56,443 nucleotides of DNA, from the NCBI GenBank assembly GCA_934567355.1, contig CAKTJC010000017.1, positions 1 to 56,443 on the forward strand, read 5' to 3'. Made by a program: the position numbers and the translations under genes. The stretch comes from an uncultured Oscillospiraceae bacterium. Its GTDB lineage: Bacteria > Bacillota > Clostridia > Oscillospirales > Oscillospiraceae. Positions within the stretch are counted from its first letter, which is position 1; every line of letters begins with the position of its first letter. The notes beneath the pieces were generated by a model that saw only the letters and a list, made by a program, of their open reading frames with translations, ran no database searches and was not told where the DNA came from. Below are positions 49,761 through 56,443 of the stretch, piece after piece.

Positions 49761-49806
49761 TCAACACGCCACCGGCGTGTTGAATTTAGATGGGTTCGAT
49801 ACCCAT
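49761..49806 (+). other. tRNA-like hairpin pair (long arm plus T-arm)
   Basis: TCAACACGCC/GGCGTGTTGA (49761-49770 with 49774-49783) is followed by ATGGG-TTCGATA-CCCAT (49790-49806), shaped like a tRNA variable arm and T-arm. No acceptor end or CCA follows, so it is a remnant or chance. Confidence 0.35.
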
Positions 49807-49814
49807 TTTTGCAG

Positions 49815-49840
49815 TAAAAAGGCACCCCCAATGGGGGTGC
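49815..49840 (-). terminator. Terminator after the tmRNA/tRNA 3' end
   Basis: GCACCCCC (49822-49829) pairs with GGGGGTGC (49833-49840); on the minus strand CTTTTTAC follows. Confidence 0.75.
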
Positions 49841-49843
49841 TTT

Positions 49844-49900
49844 TGGTGGAGCCGAGGGGAATCGAACCCCTGTCCGAGCTTGGCAAATCCATGCGCCCCA
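49844..49900 (-). ncRNA. 3' end of a tmRNA (or tRNA), probable attachment site
   Basis: The minus strand ends ...CGGCTCCACCA, with a T-arm AGGGG-TTCGATT-CCCCT (49855-49871) and a terminator 4 bases after CCA. Upstream CCAAGCTCGGAC resembles the P2/T-arm junction of tmRNA (ssrA). No matching 5' acceptor strand (GGGGCCG/GGAGCCG) is found within 350 bases, where recombinase remnants lie instead. It is therefore a fragment, as left by site-specific integration. Confidence 0.55.
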
Positions 49901-49962
49901 TTATCAAAGCAATGGAAATTTGGGGCACAGACTATAAGAATAATTACGGCCAACAAAACAAA

Positions 49963-50012
49963 TAAAGCAACAGAAGCCATCGGAATCAAAATCGGTGGCT
50001 TCTGTTGCTTTT
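49963..50012 (-). terminator. Terminator of the recombinase remnant
   Basis: AAAGCAACAGAAGCCA (49964-49979) pairs with TGGCTTCTGTTGCTTT (49996-50011) over 16 bp, 4 bases after the remnant's stop. Confidence 0.7.
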
Positions 50013-50015
50013 ACT

Positions 50016-50306
50016 CTATAGTGTGCTCTCTGTTCCGCCTTGGAATTTGAAAGTCATCCGCCCATCGGCGTGGACGGTCACCGTGTCAATAATGGTCAGC
50101 CAGAGCTTTTCGTCAAACTCGGTGATAGTATCCAATTCCTGCACCTCAAATATAAAGCCTCCGATGGCGTCTGCCTGGGCTTCTCGTGCCGCCTTTGTGG
50201 TGCGGAGCTGCTCAAACTGAGCCTCCTCATTCACCTTAATGCCGTCCGGTGTGATGTCATAGCCGAACAGGTCATTGCCTCGGACATGGACTTGGACGGT
50301 AGATTG
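50016..50306 (-). pseudogene. Large serine recombinase remnant with internal deletion
   Basis: The open frame reads LFGYDITPDGIKVNEE, the start of the recombinase domain of large serine integrases, then passes directly to QFEQLRTTKAAREAQ ... ITEFDEKLWLTIIDTVTV ... MTFKFQGGTES, which is their extreme C-terminus. About 250 residues between these and the whole catalytic N-terminus (with its Ser) are missing. It ends beside the tmRNA/tRNA fragment, as expected for an element's integrase next to its attachment site. Confidence 0.65.
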
Positions 50307-50363
50307 CTATCAAACAGAAGTTGTGAATGCAAACCTCAAAGCAGTTTGCTCCCTGCACGCCTT

Positions 50364-51620
50364 CTATCCTACGGCCTGTGTCAGCACACATGCCGTTGTG
50401 CTTTGCGACATGAACGGCAGGCAAATGCCGCTCTCACCCGCGCCGACCAGCAGCTCCGTGCCGCTCGGGCTGATCAGGAGGGGATACGTCTCGGACATAT
50501 AAAACGGTCCATCCGAGGTCTCATAGCTATTACCGCCCACAAGCGACAAGCTGAGCGTCACATAGCTCGGCCCGTCCGGAATGGTCTGAATCGTCCAGAA
50601 GCCGCTCCACATCTCCTCAAATTCGTCGCTGTCTTCGTATCCCCAGTTCAGATCGACCGTACCGCCCGTCTCATCCTCAAGATAGAAGCGCAGCGAGAAA
50701 TAGGCATAGCGGCTGGTTTCCCCCACCATGGTTTCTGTGATCCAGCCCATGCCGTCAGGCTGCGATCTGGCAAGACCGAGCGCGGTCATGCCGCTCCAGC
50801 CGTCGGCAAGCCACGCGGAAAACTCGGCCGGGGCGTTGTACCAGGCATATTCCGTAAAGTCAAACGAAAGATAGTCTCCAGCTTCCGATATACACGGCGC
50901 AAGATAGCTCATCGCATCAAGCGAGGGATACCATTCGCAGGTATTCCCGTTATTGTCAGTGATGAAGACCTGGGTGTCGGCCTCATATGCAACGCCGTCG
51001 AGATTCGCAAAGAGCAGCACCGGCTCGCCGCTTTCCGACCGGTAGAGCACCTCCGTGACCTCGTCGGTCTGTGTTTTTTCGTTCCACTGGACACGGTTGA
51101 TTGCAACCGTCGCGTTCTCATCGACCGGCACGATGCAATACAGATGCCCCGCGCCGCCGATAATGTGATCCTCGTCAATCTCCGCGATAAAGGGGTATTC
51201 AATGAGCATGGCCTCATTGGTTTCCCACAGCCATGCGGGGAAGCCCACCTCGAAGCCCTCCTCAAACAGGCCGCCGACATAACCGAGATACGCCGCGCCA
51301 AACATGGTCATTGGAAAGTCGATTCTGTCCCGCAGCCATCCAAGCGAGGTCTCCGCCTCCTGTGAAAACCCGTGTTGCGCCGGCTGTGTGTCCACGGCTT
51401 CATTTCGCGACGTGCGATTGCTCATGTCACTCTGCGATATCGCTTCTTCTGGCTGCCTCTCTGGCGTTTTTTTATTGATCTTTGTGGGAAAGTCAACCTC
51501 ATCAGTGCTCTTTTGGGGTTCGTCCGACTCTGTTTGCGTCTTCTGCGCACAGGAACAAAGCAACAGCAGCAGAGCCAGTGCCAGCAGTAGCACGAGTGCT
51601 TGTTTGTGTGCTGTTTTCAT
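50364..51620 (-). CDS. Large lipoprotein of unknown function
   Basis: ATG 51620 (MKTAHKQALV) follows AAAGGAGC. The 418-residue protein has lipobox LLCSC (about Cys 24), a polar Thr/Glu/Pro linker to ~90, then an acidic globular domain rich in Trp and Tyr. No family recognised. The last residues (QSTTACVLTQAVG) look atypical and the stop lies 58 bases from the recombinase remnant, so the 3' end may have been altered by the element. It follows the TPM gene by 16 bases. Confidence 0.78.
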   Translation of the reverse strand: MKTAHKQALVLLLALALLLLLCSCAQKTQTESDEPQKSTDEVDFPTKINKKTPERQPEEAISQSDMSNRTSRNEAVDTQPAQHGFSQEAETSLGWLRDRIDFPMTMFGAAYLGYVGGLFEEGFEVGFPAWLWETNEAMLIEYPFIAEIDEDHIIGGAGHLYCIVPVDENATVAINRVQWNEKTQTDEVTEVLYRSESGEPVLLFANLDGVAYEADTQVFITDNNGNTCEWYPSLDAMSYLAPCISEAGDYLSFDFTEYAWYNAPAEFSAWLADGWSGMTALGLARSQPDGMGWITETMVGETSRYAYFSLRFYLEDETGGTVDLNWGYEDSDEFEEMWSGFWTIQTIPDGPSYVTLSLSLVGGNSYETSDGPFYMSETYPLLISPSGTELLVGAGESGICLPFMSQSTTACVLTQAVG

Positions 51621-51636
51621 AGCCGCTCCTTTCAGA

Positions 51637-52428
51637 TCAGAATTTTCCGCTTCGGCCGGAACCGCCGCCGCCAGATTCGCTGTGGCTGCTTCCATCGCTG
51701 GAAGAGCTGCGCTCGATTTTCCGGCTGGAGGTCGTCTTATGGGTAAAACGATCTGTTTGCTCCGTAAGCCGGAGTCCCGCGGAGACGTAGTCGTTCGCGG
51801 TTGCTTTTTCCGACACTTTGCCCATTTTCTCCCATATCACAGTGACAATCACGGTTGCTGCCAGCAGGGAAAGACCGATCACAATAAGAATCGGAAAGAA
51901 CAAGCTTGCCCGGACGGGCTTTCCGGCTGCGGCCTTTTCGAGATAGACATTGCATTCTTTGACATAATCCTCAAAACCGCCATACCAGTCATTCTCGCCG
52001 AGATTGTCGAGGAAGACCTTTTCCAGCTTCTCCTGACCATAACTGTTGAACGCATACTCGCAGCGTGAGCCGTAGCAGAACATTGCCCAGTCGCGATCAT
52101 CCATGCTGAGCAGGAGCATGATCCCGTCGCGGTTCGGTCCTTCGCCCATGGTGTATTCATGGTAGATGGTATAGGTTGCCTTATAGACACCTTCAGAATG
52201 GAAGTCCCGATAGTCCTCCACGGTTACGATGTAAACGCCGACACCATATTTTTGAGAGACGCTTTCCGCCATCTTTTCCAGTAGCATATTTTCGTTTTGG
52301 CTGAGAAGTCCGGCCGCGTCCGTCACATAGTGAAGCTGTGCGCCCGCCTCCTCAGCTGCAGCTACACTCACGCAGAATACAAGCGTCAAAATAAACGCCA
52401 ACAGGAGACAGCAAATTCTTTTTTTCAT
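51637..52428 (-). CDS. TPM-domain membrane protein (YdjH/YgcG-like)
   Basis: The 263-residue protein has a signal peptide (MKKRICCLLLAFILTLVFCVSVAAA), an extracytoplasmic TPM domain (about 33-160: YVTDAAGLLSQNEN ... GIMLLLSMDDRDW), one helix (about 174-196) and a cytoplasmic tail ending in a Ser/Gly-rich GGGGSGRSGKF. The order matches B. subtilis YdjH. The zinc-ribbon gene just upstream (13 bases) resembles YdjG, its partner in recruiting the SPFH protein YdjI. GGAGG precedes the ATG. Confidence 0.9.
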   Translation of the reverse strand: MKKRICCLLLAFILTLVFCVSVAAAEEAGAQLHYVTDAAGLLSQNENMLLEKMAESVSQKYGVGVYIVTVEDYRDFHSEGVYKATYTIYHEYTMGEGPNRDGIMLLLSMDDRDWAMFCYGSRCEYAFNSYGQEKLEKVFLDNLGENDWYGGFEDYVKECNVYLEKAAAGKPVRASLFFPILIVIGLSLLAATVIVTVIWEKMGKVSEKATANDYVSAGLRLTEQTDRFTHKTTSSRKIERSSSSDGSSHSESGGGGSGRSGKF

Positions 52429-52441
52429 TTCTCCTCCCTCC

Positions 52442-53602
52442 CTAGCGCGCCAAAAGCAGCAGCGCAGTCACGCTGATGGCAATGAGCGGCGCCGCGATCG
52501 CTGCGAACAGACCGACAACCCGCTTCGTGCTGACGGGAAGGTTGCCTACCAGCTTACCCGTCTGACCGTTCATTGCAAAGAGGAAGTCCTTGCCCTCCCA
52601 TCGTGTGTTCAAGATCCAGACGGGAAGCAGTGCGTAATGCACCTTGCCTCGTTTCAAAGAAATGCTTCGGCTTGTTTCATTGCAGGAGGCGTAGCCGGTT
52701 ACCGTGCTCTGCAAGGCTGCGATCAGCGAGCCTGTGCAGCGCTTATCTGCCCGCTCCCGGCTATCTTCAATGCTCACATCATATTTGTCCGCCAGAAATC
52801 CGGGCAAATACGCCGTGGAAAACGGCTTGAGATCTGCATAGTCATACGGTTCGATGGAGTCCATGTAATCATCCGGCATTTTGCTCGACGCGTCCACCGG
52901 GATTTTTTCAAAGTCAATGGAACCGGCGCGGCGTACATCGTAGTGGCTTGTCTCTGTGACCTCATAATCTCCCGAGGTGTACTTATGTTCAGTAGTGGCA
53001 TGGAACTGTGCGCTTCCGCTGGCCTCGCCGTCGTACATCCAAAAGGGCACATACACACCCTTGATCTCCTCCAGATGGTTGGCCTTGGAGAAGGTCGATG
53101 GCAGCAAAGGCTTTTTGAGATAGTGCTTCTTCAGTGCCTTGATGGCGTCCTCTTTGCTCAGCTTGAAGGGAAGCACATAGTCGGGCTTCAAAATGCCAGT
53201 GAACTGTCCTGGAATCACCGACGGATTTCCGCAGTATGGGCAAGACGTGGCTGCAGTGGTCGCGTCGCAGAGCAGTTCCGCGCCGCACGACGGGCAGCAG
53301 TATGCTTTCATGCTGCTTGCGTCTACGCCCCAGTCCTCGCTTAGGCCGGAAGCATCCCAGTCAGAGCCGTCTGCGATGGTTTGTTGTTCTTCCGCTTCGG
53401 CAGTTTTTTGAGCCGCTTCCGTTTCTCCCTGCTTCTGCGCCGCTTTCGCTGCTTTCGCTTCTTTTTCTGCGTAGAACGCTTCAATTTCTGCGATATCGAA
53501 GTTTGAGCCGCAGTAGTTGCACTCCAGCCGCCCGGACGATCCGGCAAAATGGAGCGGTCCCGTACAGGCCGGGCATTGGTAATTGGTGATCTGTGTTGCC
53601 AT
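52442..53602 (-). CDS. Double zinc-ribbon, membrane-anchored protein (YdjG-like)
   Basis: The 386-residue protein has zinc ribbon 1 (YQCPACTGPL ... LECNYCGS, 9-33), an Ala/Glu/Lys-rich coiled coil (40-75), zinc ribbon 2 (YCCPSCGAEL ... SCPYCGN, 101-125), a beta-rich domain with YVPFWMYDGEA, and a C-terminal helix (about 363-384). This is the layout of YdjG-type TFIIB-like zinc-ribbon proteins that work with TPM proteins and SPFH/PspA scaffolds in membrane-stress responses. No SPFH or PspA gene is in the window. Confidence 0.87.
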   Translation of the reverse strand: MATQITNYQCPACTGPLHFAGSSGRLECNYCGSNFDIAEIEAFYAEKEAKAAKAAQKQGETEAAQKTAEAEEQQTIADGSDWDASGLSEDWGVDASSMKAYCCPSCGAELLCDATTAATSCPYCGNPSVIPGQFTGILKPDYVLPFKLSKEDAIKALKKHYLKKPLLPSTFSKANHLEEIKGVYVPFWMYDGEASGSAQFHATTEHKYTSGDYEVTETSHYDVRRAGSIDFEKIPVDASSKMPDDYMDSIEPYDYADLKPFSTAYLPGFLADKYDVSIEDSRERADKRCTGSLIAALQSTVTGYASCNETSRSISLKRGKVHYALLPVWILNTRWEGKDFLFAMNGQTGKLVGNLPVSTKRVVGLFAAIAAPLIAISVTALLLLAR

Positions 53603-53702
53603 CTAAATCCCTCGTTTCCTAGGCCGGCGTTACAGACCGCAAAGGCAGCTTGCAACGCCAAACGTAGTTATGATCGTGTTTTTCCGGATATGTCTTGCAG
53701 GC

Positions 53703-54116
53703 TCAGCCATCATCGTACCAGAACACATCTGCCAGCCATGCAAACTGCGAGGAGTCCAGATAGCGCAGATGATAGATAACGTCATGTTCTCTGTCCTCAA
53801 TCGTCAGCCCGCTGATCTTTTCGGCAAACTCCGCCTGAATTGTCAGAACGCCGTTTTGAAAGGAATATTCAAACTGATCGCCAAGATCTTCAAAATTCGT
53901 GTCGTAACAGCGGATGGGGTTATCCTTGAACTGTCCGCTGCGGTAATAGAGTTTCATGACCCCCGGTCTGTAAACGGTTTTTTTGATCTGGAAGTCGTCA
54001 AAGAGAACCGCCGTTTCCGGGTACTGATAGGTGCGCACGTCAGCACCGCCGCAGGCGGTCAGGCCAAGCAGCGCCATCCATAGACCTGCCATGACGAGGA
54101 ACGCTTTGAGCTTCAC
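53703..54116 (-). CDS. Small lipoprotein of unknown function
   Basis: GTG 54116 is preceded by GGAGGGG at about 6 bases. The 137-residue protein has lipobox LGLTAC (about Cys 22) and a beta-rich mature part (TYQYPETAVLFDDFQIKKTVYRPG). No family recognised. It belongs to the same-strand envelope cluster, 86 bases from the large lipoprotein gene at 54212. Confidence 0.75.
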   Translation of the reverse strand: MKLKAFLVMAGLWMALLGLTACGGADVRTYQYPETAVLFDDFQIKKTVYRPGVMKLYYRSGQFKDNPIRCYDTNFEDLGDQFEYSFQNGVLTIQAEFAEKISGLTIEDREHDVIYHLRYLDSSQFAWLADVFWYDDG

Positions 54117-54145
54117 AGCATCCCCTCCGTTTCTCCGCAAATAGC

Positions 54146-54182
54146 CGGATTCTCCCGCTCCAAATTGGGGCGGGAGCCGGTT
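54146..54182 (-). terminator. Weak hairpin after the DUF5067-like gene
   Basis: CTCCCGC and GCGGGAG with flanking CCGG pairs form an imperfect stem; no T-run follows on the minus strand. Confidence 0.35.
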
Positions 54183-54211
54183 TTCGTATAGATTTCAGAA
54201 GGACGCCGCCC

Positions 54212-56110
54212 TTATTGGAACGTCATGTTGTTGAGAATGATGTCGGGCATTGTTCCCGGGAAGCAGTCCATATTCTGCAGGCCGATGGAAAGGGCGCGGC
54301 CATCATCGAGCTGCGCGATATACTGAATCCAATCATAGCCGATGTACTTATAGGTGCGGCCGCGGAAGGTGATGCCGCCGATCACGCGGTCTTCGATATC
54401 CTGATAGTTTTCGAATTTGTCCTTGTAGAAATCAAATTTTTCAACGTTCTCTCTTATCTCAAACTGGATAGCGCCCGCACCAAACGCTGTGGGATCGTCG
54501 TTTTCCACCAGGCAGCGCGGTCCATCATCGTACGACCAGCCGGATACCGGGATCTTCGTCATGATCTTGACCTTCACATCGTCTTTTGCAAACTGGGCGA
54601 TTTCCACGGAGAAGTCCTTCATCTCGGCGTTTGCAGACGCTGCCTTGTTCGCCTCGGCGGCCTCGGCCTTCACGATGTCCAGATACTTTTCTATGGCTTC
54701 TGTGCCGGAGAAGCCGCTGGTGTTGTACGCACTCACCGTATAAACGCCCGACTCGTTTTCCTTAAAATTGACGTAGATGAAATGGGAGTCGTCGTCCTCA
54801 GAGATCCATTTGTAGTAGCGGTAGTTTGCCTTCATGTGGTCGCTGTACTCTTCCTTGACGAACTGACCTTCCACGCCGAAGTAGGCAACGATATCATCGT
54901 AAGTAGCGTCAAAAATATTATTATTGACCTCGTTCATCCAGACGTAGCCCTTCTGGACCTGCTCCTCAGTTACGATGCCGTCTCCGCCGGATACGTTCGC
55001 GGCGGTGGGTGTCTGGGTCATCGCATCCGTTCCGCCGGAGGTGGAAGAGGTGGCCTCGCCGCCGACCACATCCGGCATGGCGCTGCCGGACTCCACAAGC
55101 GGGAGATACCAGTCGTCATAGTAATAGGGGATGTCGTCGGGATAGTCGGCAGCAAAGTCATCCCAGAGCTGCCCCCACGGGCGCAGATAAACCTCGTAGT
55201 AAAACTCGTCCTCGCCGTCTTCGTACCAGCCCTCAATGCAGATCATGTTTTCAACATCGGGGAAACGGCTGTTGATTGCGGGATCGATGATCCAGTTGGC
55301 ACGCTCCAAAGGCAGATTCGTGAAGTAGCCGCTCTCCGACATCACGGTACCGTGCTCTCCGGCACCGGCGCTGTTCAGCGTGACCGACACCTGCGACATC
55401 GGATCCGCTCTCGAGTAGTCCTCGTCCCAGATCGTGACGGTGCCCGTATAATCCGAGCCGATGTCGATGACAGCGCAGGCGTCCCACCACCGTCCCGCCA
55501 TGCTCTCGTAAGCGCCCGAGCAGCCGGTCATCGTCCACCAGCCATACCACGCGCCGTTCCACCAGTCAAGCAGCGCATCACCCGTCGGAACGGGAAGGGT
55601 GCTGTTTGTGCTGCCCGTCGAATCGGCGGACGCTTCCCGGCTGAGCGTAGACGGATCGATGGTAATCGTACCGTTTTTCTTGCCGAACAGCTGTTCAAAG
55701 GTAGCCTTGACCGGATGGGTCGTGTCCTTCAGCACAAAGGCCGTTTGAACTTCAAGCGTCTCGCCCGGTGCAACCTCCTCAAACTGTTTGTCAATCACCG
55801 CAGTAAAGGTGGAATAATCGGTGATAACAGTAGCAACCTCCAGCTCCTCGCCGTCCTGCGTGAGCGTCTCATTAATGCTCCAGAGATACGAAGCCGATTC
55901 CTTGCCGTTGTTTGTGAAGTCCAGCGTCAGAACGATCGCGTCATTTCCGTCCGAATCCTCCATGATGCACGCGCCCTTGTAGAGAAGCTCATAGTCACCG
56001 AGCTTGATCAAATTGGAGTCTTTCGCCGTCTCCTTGCCGCAGGCGGCGAGACTGAGCAGCATCAGCGCCGCAAGAAGCAGGCATAGAAGTTTGGTCTTCG
56101 TCTGTTTCAT
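54212..56110 (-). CDS. Large DUF5067-like lipoprotein
   Basis: ATG 56110 (MKQTKTKLLC) follows GGAGGG. The 632-residue protein has lipobox LSLAAC (about Cys 24). Residues ~32-145 look like DUF5067 (LGDYELLYKGACIMEDSDGNDAI ... EVAPGETLEVQTAF), an Ig-like domain. A second domain from ~175 starts LLDWWNGAWYGWWTM, an opening shared by several Clostridia lipoproteins. A charged helix (~455-480) precedes a C-terminal beta domain (to 632). Likely a surface sensor or stress protein; no enzyme motif is visible. Confidence 0.82.
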   Translation of the reverse strand: MKQTKTKLLCLLLAALMLLSLAACGKETAKDSNLIKLGDYELLYKGACIMEDSDGNDAIVLTLDFTNNGKESASYLWSINETLTQDGEELEVATVITDYSTFTAVIDKQFEEVAPGETLEVQTAFVLKDTTHPVKATFEQLFGKKNGTITIDPSTLSREASADSTGSTNSTLPVPTGDALLDWWNGAWYGWWTMTGCSGAYESMAGRWWDACAVIDIGSDYTGTVTIWDEDYSRADPMSQVSVTLNSAGAGEHGTVMSESGYFTNLPLERANWIIDPAINSRFPDVENMICIEGWYEDGEDEFYYEVYLRPWGQLWDDFAADYPDDIPYYYDDWYLPLVESGSAMPDVVGGEATSSTSGGTDAMTQTPTAANVSGGDGIVTEEQVQKGYVWMNEVNNNIFDATYDDIVAYFGVEGQFVKEEYSDHMKANYRYYKWISEDDDSHFIYVNFKENESGVYTVSAYNTSGFSGTEAIEKYLDIVKAEAAEANKAASANAEMKDFSVEIAQFAKDDVKVKIMTKIPVSGWSYDDGPRCLVENDDPTAFGAGAIQFEIRENVEKFDFYKDKFENYQDIEDRVIGGITFRGRTYKYIGYDWIQYIAQLDDGRALSIGLQNMDCFPGTMPDIILNNMTFQ

Positions 56111-56169
56111 AATTCCCTCCCAATATCCTTCAGGGATGCACAAATCTGCCGATTAACAGATTGTTTTCA

Positions 56170-56443
56170 TTATTTCTTTACACGCTGAATAAGATTCCCA
56201 CTCTTGTCGGTGAACTTGCCGCAGAGAATCTTGATAAAGTCAACAAGGTACCCGATGCCGAACAGTCCGGCCGTCAGCGTGTAGAGAATGCCCGTGCCGA
56301 TCTTGCCGACATAGTAGCGGTGGACGCCGAGACCGCCGAAGAAGAGACAAAGCAGGGACGTTGTCGTCCAGTCCTTCGTTTCGACCGGAACCTCTGGCGC
56401 GACATAGTCCTCTACTTCCTCACCGTTCAAAATCTTCTTCACG
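56170..56443 (-). CDS. TM2-domain protein (truncated by window edge)
   Basis: The frame is open to the last base; GTG 56442 is probably internal. Visible are ~25 polar residues and a TM2 domain: two helices flanking GGLGVHRYYVGKIGTGILY and ending FGIGYLVDFIKIL. Relatives often have an N-terminal zinc ribbon, which may lie beyond the edge. Function unknown; it starts the same-strand envelope cluster. Confidence 0.88.
   Translation of the reverse strand, partial: VKKILNGEEVEDYVAPEVPVETKDWTTTSLLCLFFGGLGVHRYYVGKIGTGILYTLTAGLFGIGYLVDFIKILCGKFTDKSGNLIQRVKK

Noticed and set aside
49465..49965. A 166-codon frame containing VEPRGIEPLS
   Set aside because: This string is the well-known false translation of the antisense of tRNA/tmRNA 3' ends; it crosses two terminators.
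54215..56086. A 623-codon open frame opposite the DUF5067-like lipoprotein gene
   Set aside because: Antisense shadow of a gene with signal peptide, lipobox and good start site.
1..56443. CRISPR arrays, complete tRNA or rRNA genes
   Set aside because: No regularly spaced repeats and no complete cloverleaf or rRNA segments were found on either strand.

Overview
The window looks like chromosomal DNA of an endospore-forming, gut-type Clostridia, most likely Oscillospiraceae/Ruminococcaceae. The evidence is moderately high GC with frequent TTG/GTG starts, both dipicolinate synthase subunits, a SpoVB-type flippase, DUF4364, a long-form ribosome hibernation factor, a SAM-I riboswitch before metK, BlaI/M56 regulatory pairs and a plant beta-mannan degradation locus. 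No rRNA, complete tRNA or CRISPR array was seen. Long open frames opposite many genes are GC-skew shadows and were left out.

Left part (1-14.7 kb). A truncated CBS/CorC-type membrane protein and an AI-2E-family permease are followed by the scar of a mobile element at 2.1-4.4 kb: a KTR zinc-finger gene, an IS3 OrfA remnant, two accessory genes of conjugative-element type, and a chimeric junction into the tail of a DUF4340-like gene. A minus-strand operon then encodes a response regulator, a sensor kinase and a secreted protein, behind a promoter with three 11-bp-phased repeats. An NSS transporter is divergent from a LysR regulator. A BlaI repressor and a very large BlaR1-like M56 receptor follow, with a visible operator.

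Housekeeping part (13.9-29.4 kb). This holds a Cys-rich membrane-anchored protein, a SpoVB-like flippase, endonuclease III, a tandem-OB SSB-like protein, glpK, a rhomboid-like protein with a zinc ribbon, the SAM riboswitch and metK, an alpha/beta hydrolase, dipicolinate synthase with a candidate sigma-K promoter, DUF4364, hpf, prfB, secG, pepD and ychF. Most boundaries carry clear promoters or terminators.

Glycan part (29.6-41 kb). After a lipoprotein and a nitroreductase comes a beta-mannan/glucomannan locus: GH5 endoglucanase, GH36 alpha-galactosidase, a CBM35 protein fused to the C-terminal lobe of a sugar-binding protein, DUF624, a CE2/CE17 pair of acetyl esterases and a GH26 mannanase lipoprotein. 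The enzymes would cut, de-galactosylate and deacetylate galacto(gluco)mannan. The hybrid protein looks like the product of an in-frame deletion that removed a mannanase catalytic domain, the N-lobe of the binding protein and possibly other genes.

Right part (41-56.4 kb). A second BlaI/M56 system lies in a four-gene operon: a secreted beta-helix protein, BlaI, an M56 receptor with a duplicated A-B-A-B sensor, and a translationally coupled 46-residue protein. Two GGTTTAACG-type palindromes cover its promoter. Then come a GNAT acetyltransferase, a lipoprotein, pgi, and a second mobile-element scar at 48.7-50.3 kb (transposase remnant, orphan gene, a tmRNA/tRNA 3'-end, internally deleted serine recombinase). 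The window ends in a minus-strand envelope cluster: lipoproteins, a TPM protein, a double-zinc-ribbon membrane protein (YdjH/YdjG-like) and a TM2-domain protein cut by the edge.

The strongest candidates for something undescribed are the CBM35/binding-protein hybrid and the beta-helix/BlaI/M56/small-protein operon with its paired operators.
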